The notes beneath the pieces were generated by a model. That model saw only the letters and a list, made by a program, of their open reading frames with translations. It was not told the origin of the DNA and did no database searches. From Bacteroidaceae bacterium (GTDB lineage: Bacteria; Bacteroidota; Bacteroidia; Bacteroidales; Bacteroidaceae): a DNA stretch of 64,000 nucleotides. The position numbers were made by a program, and so were the translations under genes. The first letter of the stretch is position 1. Each line of letters opens with the position of its first letter. The stretch covers positions 1 to 64,000 of the forward strand of contig JAGCDQ010000012.1 in assembly GCA_017651245.1 (NCBI GenBank), written 5' to 3'. Below are positions 40,201 through 51,600 of the stretch, piece after piece.

Positions 40201-41236
40201 TCAGCACTTCGATGTGGCACGGCTCAATGCCGTGCCCATCACTCAACTGGCGGAGCGTTATGGCACCGTCCGAAAAGTGGGCAAGACTTCATTCACCTGC
40301 TGTCCATGGCATGAAGATTATCATCCCTCGCTTGCACTCTATGATGGTGAAAGTATGAAAGCGAGCCACTGCAAATGCTACAGTTGCAACGTTCGACATT
40401 CACCCATAGATTTCGTGATTCAGCAGGAACACTGCACCTTTCTGGAGGCATGTGACATCATCGGCCGTATGTTTGGCATTCTGCCAGATGACCACGCGTC
40501 TGCACGATACAGGAGAAAGCCGAGGGAAAAACCTGTGGAAAAAGCCCCTGTGACGTTCACCTACATCCCGATGGAATGGGTGGAGCGTCAGATGTCAACA
40601 GACAATTCCTTTAGCCAGTGCCTCATGCGTCATTTCAATCCCTACCATGTGCAACAAGTGACAGAGGACTATCTGCTCGGAGTTTACGACAACGGCCATC
40701 AAAGTGACTGCGTGCTGTTCCCGAGCGTAGACGAACAGGGTAGGGTGCATAATGTGAAGGTGCAACACTACAGCACAGATTTGGGGTCTCCTGAATTCTT
40801 TCACCGGACTCCTGATGTCTGTTACTGGCTCGGCAAGCGTTTGGCAGATCAGGGCGTTGTACCCAAGGATGCCGTGTTTGACAATAACTGCCTGTTTGGT
40901 GCTCACCTTCTGGCACGCTATCCGTCTGCGCCTGTCATTCTGGTTGAATCACCCAAGAATGCCGTCATCGGAGCTGCCGCTTTCCCACAATTTCTGTGGT
41001 TGGCGGCTGGTAGCGAGAACATGCTCTCACGTCAGGCGCTTCAATGTCTCAAGGGCAGGTTGACACTGGTTTATCCCGATCGTGATGCCATCTCCAACTG
41101 GACGACGGAACTCCGGAAGATGGAAGACATCACCCACTTCCAGGTTTCAAATCTCTGCGAGAGGGTGGCACCCGCTGACCAACCCAAGTACGACGTTGCT
41201 GACTATATTCTGCAGCACCTTCGTCCCATCATTTGA
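40187..41236 (+). CDS. CHC2 zinc-finger primase-like protein
   Basis: A 349-residue protein. The N-terminal CHC2 zinc finger is visible (C39-P-W-H42 and C64-Y-S-C67), as in DnaG primases. A middle region (PVTFTYIPMEWVERQMSTDN, then VLFPSVDEQGRVHNVKVQHY) and a C-terminal Toprim-like part (VILVESPKNAVIGAAAFPQF, then LTLVYPDRDAISNW with acidic residues) follow. It probably primes replication together with the helicase encoded upstream, whose gene overlaps it by 14 nt. Together they make a split primase-helicase module, as in mobile elements. Confidence 0.82.
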   Translation: MNPSNQHFDVARLNAVPITQLAERYGTVRKVGKTSFTCCPWHEDYHPSLALYDGESMKASHCKCYSCNVRHSPIDFVIQQEHCTFLEACDIIGRMFGILPDDHASARYRRKPREKPVEKAPVTFTYIPMEWVERQMSTDNSFSQCLMRHFNPYHVQQVTEDYLLGVYDNGHQSDCVLFPSVDEQGRVHNVKVQHYSTDLGSPEFFHRTPDVCYWLGKRLADQGVVPKDAVFDNNCLFGAHLLARYPSAPVILVESPKNAVIGAAAFPQFLWLAAGSENMLSRQALQCLKGRLTLVYPDRDAISNWTTELRKMEDITHFQVSNLCERVAPADQPKYDVADYILQHLRPII

Positions 41237-41259
41237 TGTGTGATTTTTGGTGCATTTTT

Positions 41260-41309
41260 GAGGGTATCTGTAGATTGTCTTATTTGTTGACATCCAAACA
41301 GATACCCTC
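41260..41309 (+). terminator. Hairpin after the primase gene
   Basis: GAGGGTATCTG (41260-41270) pairs perfectly with CAGATACCCTC (41299-41309), with a 28-nt loop; TGTTTTGTG follows. The large loop makes it an atypical terminator and it adjoins the first 13-bp repeat. Confidence 0.55.
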
Positions 41310-41312
41310 TGT

Positions 41313-41482
41313 TTTGTGAATTTTGCATGCTTTTTCCCGAATAAATAATATAAGAATAAAAGTATATACAAAGTTATGTGGCTTTATAAGCACAAAATTC
41401 ACAAATTCCTTTATAAATAATTTGAAATTAGACACTTGGCATGGTTGAAATATCGTTGAAAAATGCACCCAAAATTCACAAA
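41313..41482. repeat. Three identical 13-bp repeats (iteron-like), possible replication origin
   Basis: CAAAATTCACAAA occurs three times without mismatch: inverted at 41313-41325, direct at 41393-41405 and direct at 41470-41482, spaced about 80 nt apart in AT-rich DNA. Two copies extend to CAAAATTCACAAAAC. They lie just downstream of the P4-type helicase and primase genes and upstream of an HU-like gene. Such repeats near replication genes often bind an initiator; that role is inferred. Confidence 0.55.
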
Positions 41483-41604
41483 ACCATTCCGCCTTTTCAT
41501 CTCCAAAGTGTAGCGTTTTTTGAAGCTCTCACAACCTGTTTTAGATGGTGCTTTCTTGGTCTTTAAAATTCTTTCAATTTCTTGAAAAATAATTACTTAT
41601 ATGC

Positions 41605-41635
41605 TTGCATATATCATAAATATTTCGTAACTTTG
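41605..41635 (+). promoter_or_regulatory. Promoter of the HU-like gene
   Basis: TTG (41605-41607), 20 nt, TAACTTTG (41628-41635); a 145-nt leader follows. Confidence 0.7.
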
Positions 41636-41643
41636 TAGTGTTG

Positions 41644-41718
41644 ATGAGGAGGAGTTTTTGCAGCAGCGCGGTGGAAAAATTGTTGGAGCGCGCAGCAACA
41701 AATTCTGCAGCACGGTGA
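41644..41718 (+). CDS. Possible 24-residue leader ORF in the HU gene leader
   Basis: ATG at 41644 to TGA at 41716-41718 encodes 24 residues beginning MRRSFCSSAVEKLLERAATN. The ATG is almost at the predicted transcription start. The ORF contains two near-identical segments at DNA level (41663-41680 and 41707-41725). Support is weak and positional. Confidence 0.25.
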   Translation: MRRSFCSSAVEKLLERAATNSAAR

Positions 41719-41786
41719 AAAAAATGAAGCCTCAGAGACAAAAGAGTTAGGTAACAAATTTTTCAACTAAAAAACAGAGTTAGTTT

Positions 41787-42416
41787 ATGGCAATCAAGAT
41801 TAAAGCAATCGAGCGTCTGCAGAAGATTGGCAAGTATGCAGACACGTACCGCTACCAGATGCAGCCTGACCTCTACTCGTCTCTTGCACAGGACAAGGTG
41901 ATCCGCGAAGCGGCTCTCCGTTCTGGTGTGAGCGAGGGAGTGATGCACGCATGCTGGGATGCGGCAGGCGAAGTGATCAAGGCATGGGCGACGGAAGGTC
42001 ACAGTGTGGCACTCCCCGGACTCGGCACCATGCGTTTCGGTCTTTCAGCCCAGACCGTGGCGGATGTGAACGACGTGAAGGCGAACCTCATCAAGACTCG
42101 CCGCATCATCTTCTATCCTGCCGTCGAGCTGAAGGAGGAGCTGAAGAACACCAGCGTGATCATCACCTGCTACGACCGCAACGGAGAGATCGTGAAGCGC
42201 GTGACCAGTTCCGACGATGGCACCGTGGAGGATCCAGAGGGTGAGACCAACGGTTCAAGCGGTTCCAATGGTTCAGGCGGTTCAAGTGAGAACCAGGGCG
42301 GCGGCACCACTGGCGGCAACGGCGGCTCCAACACTGGTGGTGGCACCAACACTGGTGGCGGCTCCAACACTGGCGGCGATGGCGGTGGTGACGACCAGGG
42401 CGACGGAACGATTTAA
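41787..42416 (+). CDS. HU-like DNA-binding protein with Gly-rich tail
   Basis: A 209-residue protein. Residues 1-130 are an HU-family fold of the HU-HIG type (MAIKIKAIERLQKIGKYADT, LAQDKVIREAALRSGVSEGV, EVIKAWATEGHSVALPGLGT, KTRRIIFYPAVELKEELKNT). The tail from about 150 is low-complexity Gly/Ser/Asn/Thr (GGSSENQGGGTTGGNGG). HU-like proteins of this kind often accompany P4-type primases in Bacteroidetes and may organise DNA near an origin. The start ATG lies at the end of a 145-nt leader. Confidence 0.85.
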   Translation: MAIKIKAIERLQKIGKYADTYRYQMQPDLYSSLAQDKVIREAALRSGVSEGVMHACWDAAGEVIKAWATEGHSVALPGLGTMRFGLSAQTVADVNDVKANLIKTRRIIFYPAVELKEELKNTSVIITCYDRNGEIVKRVTSSDDGTVEDPEGETNGSSGSNGSGGSSENQGGGTTGGNGGSNTGGGTNTGGGSNTGGDGGGDDQGDGTI

Positions 42417-42440
42417 CGGTTAACGGTTAAAGACAAGGGA

Positions 42441-42470
42441 GAGGCTCCGGAAATCGGACGCCTCTTCTTT
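42441..42470 (+). terminator. Terminator of the HU-like gene
   Basis: GAGGCTCCG (42441-42449) pairs with CGGA-CGCCTC (42455-42464) around a single bulge, followed by TTCTTT. Confidence 0.65.
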
Positions 42471-42536
42471 GTTGATGTAATATGAGGTTCTGAGTGGCAA
42501 AAAAAGAGGATTTTATGTAAAAAAACGGAAAAATGT

Positions 42537-42568
42537 TTGGAAGAAATGAAAAATTTGCTGTATATTTG
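42537..42568 (+). promoter_or_regulatory. Promoter of the giant secreted-protein operon
   Basis: TTG (42537-42539), 21 nt, TATATTTG (42561-42568); the coding start is at 42631. Confidence 0.65.
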
Positions 42569-42630
42569 TGGGCGAATCGCAGAGTTTTTTTAACAGACAA
42601 GCTAAAATAATTGATAAAAACCAAAACAAT

Positions 42631-45600
42631 ATGTATATGAAAAACTGTTTATCCATCATTTTGAGAGGTGGGAGAATGAGTTCCTTCCTCATGACAACTA
42701 TGCTGTCGCTGCTGATGCTGCTCTCGGCTCAGCGGGCAAGTGCCTACGATTTCATGTGGGACGAGAGCAAGTATCTGTTCATTGGCATGGGTACGAGCGT
42801 GAGCATCGAGTTGCCAATCTACGACAAAGATGGCCGTGATATGTGGGTCATCGACGGTTATGTGTATGTGCAAGCCGCTGGCAAACAGAAGGTGACGCTG
42901 CTGCACTACAAGTCGCAGGGCGACATCTCGGGTGGTGCCACGACCAACGATGCAAAGTTTGACACGAGCATCGGCGGTGTGCTGAAAATCAAGGACACCA
43001 GTGGCAGATGGGTGCGTCTGAACGAAAGCCAGCAGACCGTGAAGATCTACAGCAGTGGTGACCACTTCACGGCTGCGCTGGAATGGGAAGCCCCCTACGA
43101 GTGGCGCGGCATGGACTTGGAATTCACCATCAAGGTGCATGGTGACCAGAATTTCTGGAAGGAATGGAACAGGACCTATACGAAGAAGGTCTCAGCCCTG
43201 ACTCCTCCGCCCAATAAAATTGAACCCGCCATCATGACGTCAATGCTGACCAATGAGTCGGGATATACGAAGAGCACCAGCGTGATGTGGCAGATAGCAG
43301 CCAGCCAGGTGACCAGCGCCACAGCCTATTACACGGCCAATGGTGTCAGCAAGAGCACCCAGTTGCCCAATGAGACTTTCGGTACCATCTATGTGCCTTC
43401 CGACCAGCTTATCGATAATCTCTATGTGAAAGTGAACTACAAGGATAGCGAGAACCACGACGTGACTGGGGTCGAGTCGGGGCGCTATGACGTGCCTTTC
43501 TTCCATCAGGCCAAAAATGTGCAGACCAAGTTGCTCACCAATGGAAACCTGGAATTGGCTTGGGAGGTGGACAATCCTCAGCGGACGGATGTTCAGTCGG
43601 CGGACTACTGGCTCATTCAACGCAACGTGACAGGCTCAATGAAAGACGATGACGATGGATGGATCACGATAGGACAGCTCAAATTCCAGCAGAATGAAAC
43701 GAATTACAAATTCACCGACGAGACGCTGACCAATGTCTATGAGGGCAAGACGGTCTATTACCGTGTGCAGCGTGCATCGGTAGCTGACAGTTGGGGCTAT
43801 GGCACCTTGAGCGGCGCTGGCAAGGGTGTGCTGGCACAGAAGCTGGTGTTGCCCGACGTGCTGTCGTTCACCGCCACCAAGGGGGATGACTGGGGAAAGA
43901 ACGAGAAGCACGATGTGCTGCTCAACTGGACATCCGACATCAGCATGCAGGAGGCAGAGGGCAGCACGATGTATCTGCAGAACCGCAGCGATTGGGAAGA
44001 GTTGTGCCTGCTGGTGAGCAGAGGCTTCACCACCATTAATGCCGTGATGCTCAACAATATCAATATCAGCGACAGCGAACTGATGCTGGGTGAGGAAGAT
44101 AATCCCTATATGGGTACGTTCGACGGACGCGGCTTCACGCTGACCGTCGATTATAACACGACCGAACAATATAGCGCCCCGTTCCGCTATGCGGGCGAAG
44201 GTGCCGTCATCAAGAACCTGCACACGGCTGGAACTGTCAAGACTTCTGCGAAGTTTGCTGGTGGTATTGTTGCAAGGGTAAGTGGTTCGGTTACTATTGA
44301 TCAGTGCTGGTCATCGGTTGAAATCAATTCATCGGTCAATGGTGATGGTACACACGGCGGAATCGTGGCTCACGCCATAACTTCCAACTTAAAGATTTAC
44401 GACTGCTTGTTCGACGCTAAGTTGACCGGCAATCAAACGCACAGTTGCGGAGGTATTCTGGGATGGCGTGAAAAAGACAATAACACCGTTATGAAAAATG
44501 TGCTGTTCAATGCACCGGAAATAACCATGAACCAACATAATTGTTGCACCTTTACCCGCAATATGGACGATTCTTTCGTACAACTTGACAACTGCTGGTA
44601 CTCACAGACCCTCGGTGCTAGACAGGGCAACCAAATAGGGTGGACGGCTCAAGCCCAGAAGTCATCAATGGGTGATAACTGGACGGTGCTGGATGACAAG
44701 TGTGTGCCAATCATGGATGGTTACCATTACCACATCAGGAGTGCTCAGGATTGGGAAGCTTTCGCCAAACAGGTCAATGATGGCAGCACCCAGTTGAATG
44801 CCGTACTCGAGGCCGATGTGGACATCAGCAGCAGTCAGGTGATGGTAGGTACGGAGACCAATCCTTACAGGGGTACGTTCAACGGATATGGTCATACGCT
44901 GACGGTGAAATATGAGACTAACGAGGAATTTACAGCTCCGTTCAGGTATGTAGGTGTCGCAACCTTCAAGAACTTGCATGTGGCAGGTAGCGTGAAGGGA
45001 GCCTTGCATACTGCAGGACTCATCGGCAGAGGTGTAGGCGAAGGAAAAATCACCATTGCGAGCTGCCGTGTGTCTGCTGATATCACCTTCGGTATCTCAG
45101 GTAGCACAATGCCTCATGGCGGCGGCTTTGTTGGTCATGGTAACGATATGTATTTCCGAATCCAGAACTGTCTCTTTGACGGAAGTCTCACTGCCACCAC
45201 CCAATCAGACTCTTATGGAGGCGTTTTCGTGGGATGGGAACACACCGATAAAAGCTCTCTGGAGAACAACTTAGAGTGTGGCACCTATAACAAGGTTGCC
45301 CACGCAGGTTTCTGCTACCGCTATGCTGGCAAACCGATTGTTTATGGAAATGGTGGCAACAACAAGAACAACTGTTCGTTCCATGAATGGGGTGAGATGG
45401 GTAGCGACTATGCCAATCTCAAAGACTTGTCAGCAGCAGAGTTGGCAGCCAAATTAGGAAATGGCTGGATGGTGCAGGATGACAAGTGTGTGCCTGTGAC
45501 CCAAGAACAGCATAAGACTTACATCTGGGACAATCAGGCCGAGATGAAACTCTACATAGACAAGTATGTGAAGGGTGAACTTCGCTATACCGACGAGAGA

Positions 45601-48600
45601 GTCATCACGGAAAGTGAAAGGAAGGCTGGTGAGCTGAAGATGGAACTGATGTCACCCTGCGTTGATTATGGTTTCCGCCTCACGGTGAATCGAAATAAAT
45701 CGATGTTCCCCATCGGTGACAGGGAGGCAGACGTGATGAGCTCCACAAAGGAGATTCCTATGACGGAGTCCCTCTTCTACTTTGACAACAACGTGAAGCT
45801 GGATTCTGTGAAGGTCTTCCAGCTGCACTCCTCCGTACAGCTGAAGTGGTACACCAATGGCGGCAACGCTGACTATTTCGAGGTGTATCGTCGTGACCTG
45901 TCAGAGAAGAAGGACTTCGAACTGCTCAATGGAGAGGTGCAGAATCACATCTACAACGACCTGACAGTCAAGGCTCATCATGAGTATGAATACATGGTGA
46001 AGGCCATCGTGCAATGTGAGGGCGTGCATATCGACTCCGTCACCTGCAAAGGTCAATGCGACAACTTTGGTCGGGTGAGTGGTTTCGTGAGAATGCCTAA
46101 CGGCACAGGTATCGGTGGGGTAGAGGTGAAAGCAACTCCCGACCCATCACTCAGCGGAGTGGGAGTGGAACGCATCGTGACGACTGACGAAACGGGTTAC
46201 TTCCTCATCGACTCGCTCTACTATGTGCCCAACAATGGTCTTTACACCATTCAGGTGCAAGTGACAGGCGACGGTCCTGAATACACCAATGCCCTGTGCA
46301 ACTTCTCGGTGGACAAAAACGAGTTCACCAACACGGTGCTGGCTCTGCGTGAATATTACGTCTTCACAGGTAAGGTGCTTTACGACGGCACCAGCATCCC
46401 TGTGCCAGGCGCGCAGTTCCGTCTTGATGGCCAACCGCTTTACAATTACCAGCAGAAGCGAGTGGAGACCGACAACCAAGGTGCCTTCACCATCAACATC
46501 CCTGCTGGTCCACACAAGATACAGGTGGAAAAGGAAGGACACGTCTTTGAAAACGACGGCTATTACATTGATAAAGATAACACGAAAGATCCTACAGAGC
46601 ACAACTGGCAACGCAACATTGCTGACATCTATCTCTGGGACCAGACCCGTGTGACTCTGCGCGGACGTATGGTGGGTGGCGAGATTCAAGGCTCGAAGCC
46701 TCTGGGTCAGTCACTCTCCACCAACAACCTGGGTCGCCACCTGAAGATGGTGTTCCAGTTGGAGGGCGACAACACCTCGTGGATCGTACGCGACCCATTG
46801 AACCTCTCCATCACGGAACGTGACGATTCGCTCCGTCATGGTGCCCTTGACCCTGCAACGATGAAGCCAAAGGATATCACGCGATGGCACATGACACGTC
46901 ACATGATTGAGGTGTATCCCGATGAAAAGTCGGGTGAGTTTGAAATCAAACTTCCTCCTGTGAAGTATAAGATTACGGAGCAATCTTGTACGGGTTACCC
47001 AACTCTGTTCCAAGAGGGCAAGGTGGGCGAGACGCTCAATCTGACTCATGTGGGCAAGGACGACATCGCTGAATACAAGTGTGTTTACCATACACCAGTG
47101 AAGCTGGCTGTGACTCAGTTCAACCTCGGCGGCGACACGTACTTTGGTGAAGAGTTCTACCTGGCACAGGATATAGACAATAGTGTGGATACGGTGAAAA
47201 TCTGGACTCCTGCAACCGGCAAGACTCCAGAACGCTATGCGCTCGGAAATCCTGTATTTATGAGTGGTGCCTCTTACCTGTTCAATCTGCAGGCTCAGGA
47301 GGAATATCCGTTTGAGAATCGCGTTGACACTGTGGCTGACATCGTGCCGCTGCACAAAGGTACGGTTTATTTCCACAACGACTTGGTGGGCAATAATGTG
47401 ACCGATAGCGTGAAGCTTGATTCTATTGGACGAGCCACTTATCAGTTCACTCCTAAGAACACCACCTTCCTGGGCAACGACGAGAGTTCGCTGCGTACGC
47501 TCGACATCAACCTGTTCTACGACGGCGTTTACTATGACGTGAAACCGTTCAATGGTAAAAAATTGCGTGCCTACGTAATGGGTGCCGTACCTTCTGCTAA
47601 TGGACGGCAGGTTGTTTCTAAGGGTGGAACTCACCTCATCGACATTCTGCGCGACCCACCAGGTGGCGGCAGCTCTGCCTATATAGAGAAAGGTTCAAAG
47701 CTTAAGTATGCCTACACTCTGAATATGGACGGCAAACTTGGCTTCACCATGGAGAGAGTTTCGGGTTCTGGTACGAATTACTATCAGGGTCTTTGGGCGG
47801 GTTCGCCTCCAGGAGGTACTCTCGGTGGTACGATAACCAATGCCAAGACCACCTCTGAGGCTACAGTCAGCTTTGCCATGAGGGGTGGCGGTTCGTGGGT
47901 GTATAGCTACGAGATGACCACCACTGAGCGCATTCAGACTTCGTCGAATAGCAAATGGGTAGGTCCCAAGGCTGACATCTACATCGGAATGACCGATGAC
48001 ATCATCGTCGGTGATGCTGTAGCTGTGCGCATGATTCCAGAAACCCAGTTTGAAAAGATGAAATTGCGCACCAAAGGCAAGATACAGCTTAACGGACATA
48101 AGTACGACATCAAGGATGGTACGGTGCAGGTGCTGGCCGAAGGTGTAGGTGCTGACGGCAAGAAGGTATATCTCATCAGTGACGAGGTATATAGCTACTA
48201 CCCACAGTTCAAATCTGACTTTATCCATACAGGTGCCTATATCGAGACAGAACTGATTCCGAATCTGTTAAAGATGCGCAATGAGCGTCTGTTGCCAAAG
48301 GGTAGCGACGAGACGGAGGCACAGAAGATGGCCGATAACGACAAACGCAACGTATATATCAGCCTGGTTGATGTGTCAGATCCCGAGTTTGGCTATCATG
48401 CAGAAATCGCATCGGATGGGAAGAATAAGTACAAGATCATACGTCCTACGGGGGTTGCCTCCAGTGTTGACGAGGTGGCACAATATAATAATGAAGTGTT
48501 TACCTGGGCTGGCTTCATAGAAAGAAATGAGAAAGAGAAGATACAGGCACCCTATACTGCCCAGTTGGTGAAGAACATAGATTTCGACGGAGCAGCCAAT

Positions 48601-51600
48601 GTGCAGTACAGCGAGTCGTACACTACTGCTGACGACTACTCACGCTACTTACGCTTTGAGCCATTCTCCTTATCGCTCAACAATTTGCCAGACCAAATTT
48701 TGTCTAACACTTTTGAGGAAGCATCGACCTTGGCAAGACCAGCAGGTAATAATGATTTTGAGATTGTAGTGGATCCTGGATCGGGTGCTGTTGTCAAGGT
48801 GAAATTTAAGCCTGTAATCACTTTCGACACGGATGACAAGAACAGCAAGTCAGAGTCGTGGTCTAAGAAGACCGGCTTCACACTGAGTGCTGCCAACAAG
48901 GCCAATCTGAGTGTCAGCGTCTATCGTTCGAAGGTCAACAAGCGTGAGATTGAAGAGGATGTCAAGAGGGGGGATGCCGACGTATTCCTGCAGTATTCCA
49001 ACAACACCCTCGACCACGTGCGTGGCGGTGCCACAGGTTTGGGAGTCGGACTTAACTGGACGACCTACGCAAGTAGTGATGAACAGATGTATGGCAACTT
49101 CATCTTCGTAACCAATGGTGGCGCTACCGTTGCACCTTGGGAGGATGAGCGCCGTACGAAGTTCTACATTCCTGGTTCTGTTCATGACCAGAAGACCATC
49201 AAGATTGACCAGTTGCGTATCTGGGCAGAGCAGAGCATTGTGTCGAACGTGCCTTACGGCGAGCCTGCCCGCTTCACCATCTATTTGTGCAACGAGAGTC
49301 CTACACCCGACAAGGCTTCGCCGATCTTTACGATAGCAGCTCCTGATGATATGAATCAACACGGCGCACGCATCATGTACGGAGGCAATGTACTGAATGG
49401 TTCGGGTTACAACATCTCCCTCTCACCAGGTGTGGTGGTAGCCAAAGAAATTGAGGTGTATGCCGGTGCTGACTTCGATTATGAGGATTTGGGCATTCAA
49501 CTTTACGATGCCAACGATATACCGCAGGCTGTCACCGTGAAGCTCTCTGCCCACTTCGTTCCATCGGCTGGAAACATTGCCATTTCGACTCCTGGCGACA
49601 AGTGGGTGATGAACACGGAGTCACCTTACGACAAGAAGGAATATGGATATTATATGCCTGTGCGCATTGACGGTTTCAATGTGAACCAACGTAATTTCGA
49701 CCACATCGAGTTACAGTACAAGCTCTCGACGCAGGGCGACAAGGATTGGGTGAACATCTGTTCTTACTATAAGAGTGACTCGCTCATGGCTTTGGCAAGC
49801 GGCACTTGCAAGCTCATTGAGAACGACGGTTACATCATTGCAAGCTTCTTCGGCGAGAAAGACCCCGTGGAGCAGTACTACGACTTGAGGGCTGTGGTGT
49901 ATTGCCGCAACGGAAACGGTTTCCTCACGGCTTCATCACCTATCCTGGCCGGTGTGAAGGACACCCGCCGTCCTCAGCTCTTCGGTACTCCGAAGCCTGT
50001 GAATGGTGTGCTGGGCATTGGCGACGACATCACCATTTCCTTCTCTGAACCGATTGCGGGCAACTATCTCTCGGAGGTGAACAACTTCGAGGTGCTGGGT
50101 CTGACCAACTCTGCCAACATCACACAAGGCACTTGCCTGCGCTTCAATGGCGGTGTGGGTGCTGAGACTCAGTCCAACCGCAACCTCTCTGCAAGAAGCT
50201 TCACACTGGACGTGATGATCGAACCTGATGAGCATACCAAGCCCATGGGCATCTTTAAGCATGGCACGGTGAGAAAGAACCTGCAGGCAGGTCTGAGTGC
50301 CGAAAATCATCTGATGGTTGTCATCAACAAACAGGTGTTCGTCAGTGACATTCCTGTGAAGTTCTCAAGTCTGCACCAGGTGAGCTATGTGTTCCAGGCT
50401 GACATAGAGAAGCAGAATACGACCATCAGCTTCTATGATGGCAACACAAAGATTGGATCCGGTTTGTATGAAGGACTCTATGAAGGTGTGACTCCCATTG
50501 TTTTAGGTGATCGGTTCTATGCGGAATATGCTGAGGGCGAACTATTCGACTCGGAGGAATATAGCGGCAAGATGTTGGAGTTCCGCCTTTGGAACAAGGC
50601 ACTCTCGGAGAATGAAATTCAACAATATGCAAAGAAGCGTCTGACAGGCTATGAATCGGGATTGCTCGACAACTATGCTCTCAACGAAGGTCAGGGCAAG
50701 AACTGCTACAACAAGGCAGTGGGTGGCACAGACCTCTTGCTCCGTTCTGCCACTTGGAGTGTTCCTGCAGGCTTGAGCGTCAAGCTTGACGGCGAGAAGG
50801 GTGTCGTGCTGAACGACAGTGCCTTTGTCCGTACGGATTCGCAAGACTACACGCTGATGTTCTGGTTCCGCACGTCACAAAGCGATGGAACGCTGCTTTC
50901 GAATGGACCTGCCTTAGAAGAACCACAGTGGAAGAACCACTTCAACATCGGTTTGAAAGAGGGTAAGGTTTACTACCGCAGTGGAAAGTTCGAGGTGAAG
51001 AACACCGGTTCGCAGCGCTTCAACGACGGTGCTTGGCACCATCTGGCTGTGACCATGAACCGTTCCCGCAACGTGGGTAACCTCTATGTTGACAATAATC
51101 TCATGCAGTCCTTCGCTGTTGACACATTGGGTGGCATACTGGGCGGAACATTGGCTGCAGGCATCACATACGAGGACGCCTACACCACCTCGGGTGCCCT
51201 TGCCGGCAACATCGACGAGATTGCTCTCTACGAGATGACCTTGCCTCTGAACGTCATCAAGGACTATGCTTCCACCACACCAACCGGACGCGAGATGGGT
51301 ACATTGGTTTATCTGCCATTCAGTCGCTCGGAGCAACAGAAGGATCACACACAGCGTATGGTGGCATCAGGAGAAAGCATCAAGCAGACCCGCGACAACC
51401 AGGGCAATTACTCCACTCGTCAGGATGTCATCATCCCAGACAGCGAACTGGAGCCTGTGTCCGATCGAGAAAACTATGCTCCTATCGACAATACGGGACA
51501 GCGTGAGAACCTGAACTACAGCTATGTTGCTGACAAGCAGAACCTGCTCATCAACATCGACGAGCCTGCCCAGAACCTGGAGAAGACTCACGTCTATATC

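Noticed and set aside
42241-42416. Possible tandem DNA repeat or CRISPR-like array
   Set aside because: The repetition is the Gly/Ser/Thr-rich tail of the HU-like protein; units are unequal and coding.
42568-42630. A 21-codon upstream extension of the giant gene
   Set aside because: The extension begins inside the -7 promoter element; the signal peptide fits the ATG at 42631.
43990-45500. Tandem repeats in the giant gene as a possible recombination array
   Set aside because: These are diverged GLUG-type protein repeats, with low DNA identity.
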